From contig CAJCHQ010001069.1 of NCBI GenBank assembly GCA_903970295.1, positions 1 to 16,096 of the forward strand: DNA of 16,096 nt, given 5' to 3'. A model generated the notes under the pieces. It had not been told where the DNA came from, made no database searches, and saw only the letters and a program-made list of their open reading frames with translations. The stretch is from Bryobacterales bacterium (lineage in GTDB: Bacteria > Cyanobacteriota > Vampirovibrionia > Obscuribacterales > Obscuribacteraceae). The number at the start of each line of letters is the position of its first letter. Positions within the stretch are counted from its first letter, which is position 1. The translations under genes and the position numbers were made by a program. Of this stretch, positions 6,948 through 12,419 are shown one piece after another.

Positions 6948-7094
6948 TCAGGAACGCAAGGCTGACAGTTGTTTTGCATCTGTATTGTTTTCATCTGTTT
7001 CTAGCCAGCGAACGATCAACTCGATTGCTGCGAGTGTCTTGCTGGTCTCGCCGTGGAGAGTTTGGTCGTCGGGAAATTTCTTAACTGTAGACAT
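6948..7094 (-). CDS. Small ORF, 48 aa, hydrophilic
   Basis: An ATG at 7094 on the minus strand opens a 48-codon frame ending at 6948. The product begins MSTVKKFPDDQTLHGETSK and continues into a strongly amphipathic helix (LAAIELIVRWLETDE) and a polar C-terminus. The charge pattern is much more protein-like than the plus-strand frame over the same bases (6901-7137), which encodes a Ser/Val-rich string without features. The ribosome site is weak (GAAAG about five bases before the ATG). It is divergent from the hydrolase operon and shares the regulatory region 7095-7291 with it. I recognise no family. Confidence 0.42.
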   Translation of the reverse strand: MSTVKKFPDDQTLHGETSKTLAAIELIVRWLETDENNTDAKQLSALRS

Positions 7095-7123
7095 CTGTCT
7101 TTCGGTCTCTGCTTGTGTTTTCA

Positions 7124-7229
7124 GACATACTGACTAGATTTAGCCAGCTTCGATCCTAGCATGAACTACCGAGGTCCGTTTGCTCTATTTAGCTAGAGCA
7201 AAAACGTCGGCGCAGGACATACTGTCTAG
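7124..7229 (+). repeat. Two copies of a 14-bp motif
   Basis: GACATACTGACTAG (7124-7137) and GACATACTGTCTAG (7216-7229) differ at one base and lie 92 bases apart in the same orientation. They sit in the divergent region between the 48-aa ORF and the hydrolase operon. The second copy overlaps the -35 and spacer of the operon promoter. Binding sites for one regulator are the simplest reading. Confidence 0.5.
7179..7202. repeat. 9-bp perfect inverted repeat
   Basis: TTTGCTCTA (7179-7187) is the exact reverse complement of TAGAGCAAA (7194-7202), with a six-base loop. It lies 11 bases before the -35 box of the hydrolase operon, between the two copies of the 14-bp motif. No T-run follows on the plus strand. 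It may be an operator. Confidence 0.42.
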
Positions 7230-7242
7230 TTGATTGTATAAT
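7214..7242 (+). promoter_or_regulatory. Promoter of the hydrolase/pseudocaspase operon
   Basis: A perfect -10 box TATAAT at 7237-7242 is preceded, with the ideal 17-base spacer, by AGGACA at 7214-7219, a 4 of 6 match to the -35 consensus. Transcription would start near 7249, about 43 bases before the ATG at 7292. Confidence 0.6.
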
Positions 7243-7291
7243 TCCCAACGACATCCGACATCCACTGTTTGCGCAGGCGGGAAGACCACTA

Positions 7292-9049
7292 ATGGGGACA
7301 CGTTCGAGCATTATAAAAATCGCACTGGCAACCGTGCTGCTCAGTGCGTTGGGCTCCGCAACCGGTTCGACCTTTGCCCAACCGCATGGAAGCCACGATC
7401 AGTCCTTCGCTGATGATGAACTTGGGGCGAAAGAGATTCACGCACCGAGTGAAGATTCGAGAGATGCACCGTGCATTTCGTGGTTTCCTCCCGACGGAAA
7501 AGCCCATGCGGCTATGCTTTGCATTCACGGATTCAGCTTGCATAAAGGTTGTTACACAGATTTTGGCAAGGAAATGGCGAAAGATGGAATCGCCACTTAT
7601 GCGATGGATTTGCGCGGATTTGGCGAGTTGAAAGACAAAGCGCAGCACACTGAGCTTGATTTCGATGGTTGCCTTGTCGACATCAAAGCCAGGCTTCAGC
7701 AAATTCACAAAGAAAATCCTGGTTTACCGGTGATCATTCTAGGCGAGTCGATGGGAGGCGCCATAGCCCTGCGCACGGCAGCGTTGTATCCCGAATTGGT
7801 TTCAGGACTTGTCTCGTCGGTGCCGGCTAGGGATCGTTTCGGCATTAATGGAAGCGAGGCGAAAGTCGGTGTCAAAGCCGGGCTAAGCAGCATATTTGGT
7901 GGCTTCAGCAAACCCATGGACAATGTCGCCATGTCTGCGGTCGACAGAATTTCTGAGAAGGAGGAGCTGCGCAATCAATGGCATTCCGATCCTTTGATGC
8001 GCACCAACTTTTCGCCGAAAGAATTTATCCAGTTCGACAAATTCATGGCTGACAATCTTGCGGCCGCCAAACTCGTGAAAAACATACCGGTTCTCTTCAT
8101 ACAAGGCACCAACGACAAGCTCATTCGCCCAGCTGGAACATGGAAGCTCTTTGAACGCCTTTCCACTCCCAACCGACAAATGGTCCTGAGCAAAAATTCG
8201 GAGCATCTTATATTCGAAGAAGCTCAATTTCGACCCGATGACATTGAGTTTCTTACAGCGTGGATCGACAAAAATGTTGCGCCCCTGGATGCCAAAGTCA
8301 CGAGTGCAGAATCAAAACTACCTGTGGTGGCATCGAAAGATGAATTCATGGCTGCCCCGTTGACCGATGCGGCTGATGGGACGAAGAAAGAAAACGATGC
8401 TGTAGCCGCACCCACTAAGATAGCAGCAGCTAATCCCCAACCAGTGCAACCATCCGAATTCAAACATCATTTGGCTTCACAGAGCTCACCTCAGATCAAT
8501 TTTTGGGTTGAGCTGAGAAGAGACGGCAAGTTGTATCGCTGCAATAACAAAATGGAATTCAAATCCGGCGACGACATCCGCTTCCATCTGATTCCAGAAA
8601 GTGACGGCTACGCCTATCTCGTTATGCGAGCCGGCACGACCGGCAAAAGTGACGTTCTCTTCCCGAAGGCGGAGTACGGCACTCACAATTATTTGTCGAA
8701 AGGAAAAGACTACACCGTCCCGGCGGTCGGCTGGATGCGATTCGACGACCACCCGGGAAGAGAAGAATTGGGTCTGGTTTTTGCCAGTCAGCAAGTCGCA
8801 GTCACGCCGCAGTGGTTCAAAGACCGAACGCTGACCTGCTACGTGTCACCAGACGAATCAGGCGGGAAAGATATTTGCCCGACGCGAATGAAACTGTCAT
8901 GGGATGATCCAAAACCGGTGTTGCTACCCGAGGACTTTCAGGCAGTTTCGCAAGTACAGAACGCCGACGATAGCAGCCTCGTTCGCCTGGTGTCAACAGG
9001 TAACGAGGGGCTAGTTTCGGCGAGTATAGAGCTTTTGCATGGCAAGTAA
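7292..9049 (+). CDS. Exported alpha/beta hydrolase with DUF4384 domain
   Basis: The 585-residue protein starts with a signal peptide, probably cut near FAQ-PHG at residue 30. Residues 60-330 are an alpha/beta hydrolase of the monoacylglycerol lipase/lysophospholipase type. They contain the oxyanion motif CIHGF (78-81), the nucleophile elbow GESMGG with Ser153, Asp275 in QGTNDKL, and His305 in NSEHLIFEE, so the triad is complete. It should cleave carboxylic esters, perhaps lipid esters, outside the cytoplasm. After an Ala-rich linker (330-395), residues about 400-500 match DUF4384, seen as DGYAYLVMRAG and DVLFP. DUF4384 is usually found attached to caspase-like or kinase domains; here a caspase-like gene follows 12 bases later. 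The ATG at 7292 has only a weak ribosome site (GGCGGGAAG). Substrate is unknown. Confidence 0.88.
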   Translation: MGTRSSIIKIALATVLLSALGSATGSTFAQPHGSHDQSFADDELGAKEIHAPSEDSRDAPCISWFPPDGKAHAAMLCIHGFSLHKGCYTDFGKEMAKDGIATYAMDLRGFGELKDKAQHTELDFDGCLVDIKARLQQIHKENPGLPVIILGESMGGAIALRTAALYPELVSGLVSSVPARDRFGINGSEAKVGVKAGLSSIFGGFSKPMDNVAMSAVDRISEKEELRNQWHSDPLMRTNFSPKEFIQFDKFMADNLAAAKLVKNIPVLFIQGTNDKLIRPAGTWKLFERLSTPNRQMVLSKNSEHLIFEEAQFRPDDIEFLTAWIDKNVAPLDAKVTSAESKLPVVASKDEFMAAPLTDAADGTKKENDAVAAPTKIAAANPQPVQPSEFKHHLASQSSPQINFWVELRRDGKLYRCNNKMEFKSGDDIRFHLIPESDGYAYLVMRAGTTGKSDVLFPKAEYGTHNYLSKGKDYTVPAVGWMRFDDHPGREELGLVFASQQVAVTPQWFKDRTLTCYVSPDESGGKDICPTRMKLSWDDPKPVLLPEDFQAVSQVQNADDSSLVRLVSTGNEGLVSASIELLHGK

Positions 9050-9061
9050 ATCGAGGTCAAG

Positions 9062-10831
9062 GTGATGCACCGCAACCAGTGGCTACGACTTTTGTTGGCG
9101 ACGTCGATCTTGGCTGTAGCCAATAGCAGTATGCCCGCCTGGTGCCAGTCGAGCCAATTGCCAGAAGCAGCTCCCTCACTGCCATCAGGGACGGTGCCCG
9201 GCATTGAATTCACCAAGATGCAGGACCTCGATCCTAACGCCCATGGGAAAAATCGGTTGATTAAGCAGAAATGGGCGGTTGTGATCGGCACCTCAAAGTT
9301 CAAAGAAGGTCGGCTATCGCCAGTTGGCACGGGCGACATGAGTCAATCCGCCAAAGACTTCTTCGAGTATTTAATCGACCCCCATGGTGGTCGCTTCGAT
9401 CGCAGTCATGTGAAATTGTTGCTCGACTCAGGCGCCTCGCGACAAAGCATAATGACTGCGCTCGGTCCGAGCTTCCTGGGCAATGCTGTTGGCCCTGATG
9501 ATCTGGTTGTGGTTTTCGTAGCGACGAGCGCTTTTCCCACCACTGACGGTGGCACGTATTTGTGCGCTTACGACTGCGCCTTGGACAACATATTTGGCAC
9601 ATGCATTTCAATGCAGTCACTGATGACCACATTGAAACAAAACGTGCATAGCGATCGCATCGTGCTGGTATTGCAAGCTGCATATAGTGGTGCAGCTGAA
9701 TTGGAATCTGGCGCCAAATCTTTAACGCCGAGCCACAGCTACAATGTCGATCTCGATAAGGTGTTACTTGGCAGCGGATTCGTCATTCTCTCATCGAGCC
9801 AACCAAACGAGATGACATGGAGCAGTGCCTTTTCCAAGAATCTAACGAGCGCATTGCGCCAGGAAGACGGACTAATCACTCTCGAAAAAGCCTTCGCTAT
9901 AGCAAGAAAGAAGACTGAGGCAGAAACCGCTGCTGTGGATGCCAAGAAAAGACAAATTCCCGAGATGAAGTCGTCGTGGACGGGAGCAGATCTCGTGCTC
10001 GGAGCACCACCTGCTGAACGCGTGGCTAATTTGCCTGCCTCTGTCAATTCATTCCTCTCTGCAGAAGGCTGTTATCTAAAAGCTAGCAATTTGATCGCCG
10101 CCGGCAAGGAAGACGAAGCGCTCGCGCAGTACAAGTTGGCTATCGCAGCCGATCCAAAATACGCAGATGCGCTGGCTGATTACGGTGCCGCTCTGACCAT
10201 GAAGGACGATTGGAAAACGGCAGCGGATATGTATAAAAGGGCAATTGCCGTGCAGCCGAACGATGAATTGTTCCACTTAAACTACGCCCGTATTTTAGAC
10301 AAGTTCGGCGATGCGGAGGGTAGTTTGGGAGAACTCAACACCGCATACAAACTTAATCCCAAAGATATGTCTGTGCTCAAAGCTCTGGCCGGCAGGTCTC
10401 TGGCTTCAGGGCAAGCAGGCGCTGCTGTTCGTTACTACGAAGAAGCGGTTGATTTGTATCCGGCAAGCTCTGACCTGCGAGAGCGGCTGAGCTATGCGCT
10501 GATGAAATCGCATGATGTAAATGAAGCCTCAGCACAGGCTAAGGAAGCAGTACGTCTTGATCCGAAGTCAGTTTCTGCCCACACTACATTAGGAACGGTT
10601 TTACTGGTGCGAGGCTATGTCGTTCCGGCTGTGCAAGCGTACAAAGACGCGGCGAAACTTGCGCCCAATGATGCCGATGTGCTCTGGTTGTTAAGTAACG
10701 CAGAAGAAAAGGCCGGTGACCGCGCTGGTGCTATCGCGGAGTTGGAACACTTCTTGCAACTTTGCGCGCCGTCTGATCCGCGCGTGGCTAAAGGACAAGG
10801 GCATCTCGCAGAGTTGAAGGCACGCAATTAG
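9062..10831 (+). CDS. Exported caspase-like pseudoenzyme with TPRs
   Basis: The frame opens with GTG at 9062 followed by ATG at 9065; GAGG at 9053-9056 suits either (numbering here is from 9062). A signal peptide covers residues 1-29. Residues about 68-315 have the caspase-like (peptidase C14) fold: KWAVVIGTSKF, then DDLVVVFVATSAFPTTDGGTYL, then RIVLVLQAAYSGA. Active members have a His-Gly after the FxAT strand and a Cys in DACxSG. Here these positions are Ser156-Ala157 and Ala207, so both catalytic residues appear lost. About six TPRs fill residues 333-570, for example ALAQYKLAIAADPKYADALA. The product is probably a binding scaffold outside the cytoplasm, made with the hydrolase-DUF4384 protein encoded 12 bases upstream. 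It ends 14 bases from a convergent gene; no terminator was seen. Confidence 0.85.
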   Translation: MMHRNQWLRLLLATSILAVANSSMPAWCQSSQLPEAAPSLPSGTVPGIEFTKMQDLDPNAHGKNRLIKQKWAVVIGTSKFKEGRLSPVGTGDMSQSAKDFFEYLIDPHGGRFDRSHVKLLLDSGASRQSIMTALGPSFLGNAVGPDDLVVVFVATSAFPTTDGGTYLCAYDCALDNIFGTCISMQSLMTTLKQNVHSDRIVLVLQAAYSGAAELESGAKSLTPSHSYNVDLDKVLLGSGFVILSSSQPNEMTWSSAFSKNLTSALRQEDGLITLEKAFAIARKKTEAETAAVDAKKRQIPEMKSSWTGADLVLGAPPAERVANLPASVNSFLSAEGCYLKASNLIAAGKEDEALAQYKLAIAADPKYADALADYGAALTMKDDWKTAADMYKRAIAVQPNDELFHLNYARILDKFGDAEGSLGELNTAYKLNPKDMSVLKALAGRSLASGQAGAAVRYYEEAVDLYPASSDLRERLSYALMKSHDVNEASAQAKEAVRLDPKSVSAHTTLGTVLLVRGYVVPAVQAYKDAAKLAPNDADVLWLLSNAEEKAGDRAGAIAELEHFLQLCAPSDPRVAKGQGHLAELKARN

Positions 10832-10845
10832 TGCGCTGCCTCTTT

Positions 10846-11253
10846 CTAGAATTTGTATTTGCCCATCATCGGTGCAAGGACTTCTTCTAAATTTATGTCG
10901 TCCTCATCTTCTTCGCGCTTGCCGATTTGCGTTTCCTCGATCACTTGCTTGGGTTTAATCAGCCAGCAAAGTGTTTTCTCGGTGTCTTCAGCCAGTTGCG
11001 TATCGACCTGTTTCACGTCCCAGGTTTTTTCCAAACGCGCACGCACAATGGACAGCGTCATCCGACCGGATGAATTAGCGAGCATTTCCTTTGGCGGCAG
11101 GTAGCGCACCGGAAAGGTTTTGGCGGTATTGAGTTGCGCTGTTATCGCGTTCTCTACCGTCAACAGCTGTCCCTGTGAATTGTTCAGCCGCTGTTGTTGG
11201 GCAGGAACAGTTCGGGTGGTCACCACCGGTTGTAGATTTTCAGCGTCGTTCAT
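10846..11253 (-). CDS. Hypothetical protein, 135 aa
   Basis: I do not recognise this protein. It is soluble-looking, with no signal peptide or membrane segment. The N-terminal 30 residues are polar (Gln, Thr, Asn). A middle segment, TFPVRYLPPKEMLANSSGRM, is followed by helices (IVRARLEKTW, QLAEDTEKTL). A strongly acidic stretch, REEDEDDINLEEV, precedes the conserved-looking end LAPMMGKYKF. A single cysteine is present. The ATG at 11253 lacks a clear ribosome site. It is convergent with the pseudocaspase gene and about 250 bases from the toxin-antitoxin pair, and does not obviously belong to either. Confidence 0.6.
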   Translation of the reverse strand: MNDAENLQPVVTTRTVPAQQQRLNNSQGQLLTVENAITAQLNTAKTFPVRYLPPKEMLANSSGRMTLSIVRARLEKTWDVKQVDTQLAEDTEKTLCWLIKPKQVIEETQIGKREEDEDDINLEEVLAPMMGKYKF

Positions 11254-11499
11254 GATTTATGGACCAATCGTCAAGATGTAATCATAGGCGAAAATGAGCA
11301 TCCTTTGTTTAGTCCTGTCTCATCCACATTCGAAAATCACTCATCGAAGCAACATTTGTTGCAGCCGGCAAGAGAAATATTCAAGTGAGGTCGCGCGTTG
11401 AACCTGTGATTCTGGAGCGGATTCGTTACAGGGCACTGCGGCTAGTGGCACATCTATAGTCCGTTTTTTGCGTTGCCGCACGTTCTGAACCGGGGCATG

Positions 11500-11835
11500 T
11501 TACGCCACTACTTGGTGATCATCAACTTTGATAGTCACATGTTTTCCCAGCTTTGCTAGCCACTTCATGAGCATGTCCACCGTGAATCGATCCATTTTCC
11601 CGTTGTACAGATCAGACAATCGCGGCTGACCCACACCCAAGAGCTTAGCCGCTTCCGTCTGGGTGAGCCCACGCTCTTTGATTGTTGTCTCAATCGCCAT
11701 CATCAATTCTGAACGCGCGAGAAGGTTGACTGCCTCTGCGTCTGCAAAGCCTAGATCGCGGAAAATATTGTTTGATCCTTCCAGGAACGTCACTCCATCA
11801 ACCGTCTTTTGCTTCATGCCTTTTGAGTTCGGCAT
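11500..11835 (-). CDS. HigA-like HTH antitoxin
   Basis: This 111-residue XRE-type helix-turn-helix protein is the antitoxin of a type II pair. The HTH lies at about residues 46-100, with recognition region GLTQTEAAKLLGVGQPRLSD and the following LYNGKMDRFTVDMLMKWLAKLG. The N-terminal NIFRDLGFADAEAV segment is typical of HigA-like partners of Gp49-type toxins. It should bind and neutralise the toxin and repress the shared promoter. The ATG at 11835 is supported by AGGA six bases upstream. The gene overlaps the end of the toxin gene by 38 bases, so it is translated from the same message. The order toxin then antitoxin is typical of higBA. Confidence 0.9.
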   Translation of the reverse strand: MPNSKGMKQKTVDGVTFLEGSNNIFRDLGFADAEAVNLLARSELMMAIETTIKERGLTQTEAAKLLGVGQPRLSDLYNGKMDRFTVDMLMKWLAKLGKHVTIKVDDHQVVA

Positions 11836-12130
11836 ATGCTGTCCTCGCTATATTTAGGTCCTTCTCTGGTGTTTTTTTTGTCTTCTTCTCAAACGCATGC
11901 AGTACATATACCGCTGTTTGAAATTTTGCTACATAGACAATCCTGTGTTCATGAGGATCATGGATGCGAATCTCTGCAGCTCCCGGCCCGATGCTCGGCA
12001 TGGGTTTCCAGTCAGCTGGCTCTTGACCCCGTTGTACTTTGCCTAATTGGTATCCGGCCTGCCGCATAGCGCCTTTCGGAAACTCAAGCAACCGTCTGTA
12101 ACTATTGCCCAGCCACCTCAAAGCTTTCAT
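11798..12130 (-). CDS. HigB/RelE-like toxin (Gp49 family)
   Basis: This 110-residue protein belongs to the Gp49/HigB-like branch of the RelE superfamily. Known members cleave mRNA on the ribosome and slow growth when the antitoxin is lost. Recognisable parts are RWLGNSYRRLLEFP at the N-terminus, GYQLGKVQRGQEPADWKPMP, then AEIRIHDPHEHRIVYVAKF and AVYVLHAFEKKTKKTP. The basic and polar residues expected in the active cleft (Arg55, Arg63, His78, Lys82-83) are all present, so it looks intact. The family N-terminus supports the ATG at 12130. No ribosome site precedes it; instead a perfect -10 box ends six bases before the ATG, so the message may be leaderless. Confidence 0.9.
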   Translation of the reverse strand: MKALRWLGNSYRRLLEFPKGAMRQAGYQLGKVQRGQEPADWKPMPSIGPGAAEIRIHDPHEHRIVYVAKFQTAVYVLHAFEKKTKKTPEKDLNIARTAYAELKRHEAKDG

Positions 12131-12136
12131 CGGTTC

Positions 12137-12155
12137 ATTATAGCAAATTTTCTAT
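12137..12155 (-). promoter_or_regulatory. Extended -10 promoter and operator of the toxin-antitoxin pair
   Basis: Read on the minus strand, TGCTATAAT combines a TG extension with a perfect -10 box at 12142-12137. Six bases separate it from the toxin ATG, which would put the transcription start on or next to the A of ATG. No good -35 is seen, as is usual for extended -10 promoters. On the plus strand, bases 12140-12155 (ATAGCAAATTTTCTAT) form an imperfect inverted repeat with one mismatched pair that overlaps the -10, as expected for autorepression by the toxin-antitoxin complex. Confidence 0.6.
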
Positions 12156-12172
12156 GATTCTGTGTGGTTTAG

Positions 12173-12316
12173 GGAAACCTCGAACGGAAAAGCATTTCCG
12201 AAGATCAACGCTCAGCCGATTGGTATCTGGTCGCAGGCGATTTTTACTATGGTGAAGGCAATGCTGCAAAAGCTATATCTTCCTGGAGAGGAGTCGCTAT
12301 CGCTAAGCCCTTCTGA
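12173..12316 (+). pseudogene. TPR-like open frame without start, probable relic
   Basis: The frame between the stop at 12170-12172 and the TGA at 12314-12316 has no ATG, GTG or TTG near its left end. Yet it encodes a convincing tetratricopeptide-like unit around DWYLVAGDFYYGEGNAAK, with Gly, Tyr, Ala, Trp and Pro at the spacing of TPR positions 8, 11, 20, 24 and 32. The unit sits between the toxin-antitoxin promoter and the end of the large TPR/Sel1 gene. It is best read as the tail of a lost TPR gene whose front may have been removed when the toxin-antitoxin pair arrived. Confidence 0.3.
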
Positions 12317-12419
12317 TGCGCAATAAGGTTCGGCCCTGCTCCTGCGGACAGCAAGACTCTTTCGCCGGGCACCACATACGGTGTATGTCTATTGCGATAG
12401 CATCGCACGCGAACGGCAT

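Noticed and set aside
6901..7137. 78-codon plus-strand frame between the papain-like and hydrolase genes
   Set aside because: Ser/Val-rich sequence without features, lying opposite a much more protein-like minus-strand ORF.
9651..9658. GCGATCGC, the cyanobacterial HIP1 octamer
   Set aside because: Only one copy noticed in the window, so it gives no evidence of HIP1 enrichment or of a typical cyanobacterial genome.
11254..11499. Gap between the 135-aa gene and the antitoxin gene, examined for RNA genes and ORFs
   Set aside because: A 48-codon start-less plus frame exists, but it has no recognisable features. No tRNA, terminator or repeat was seen.
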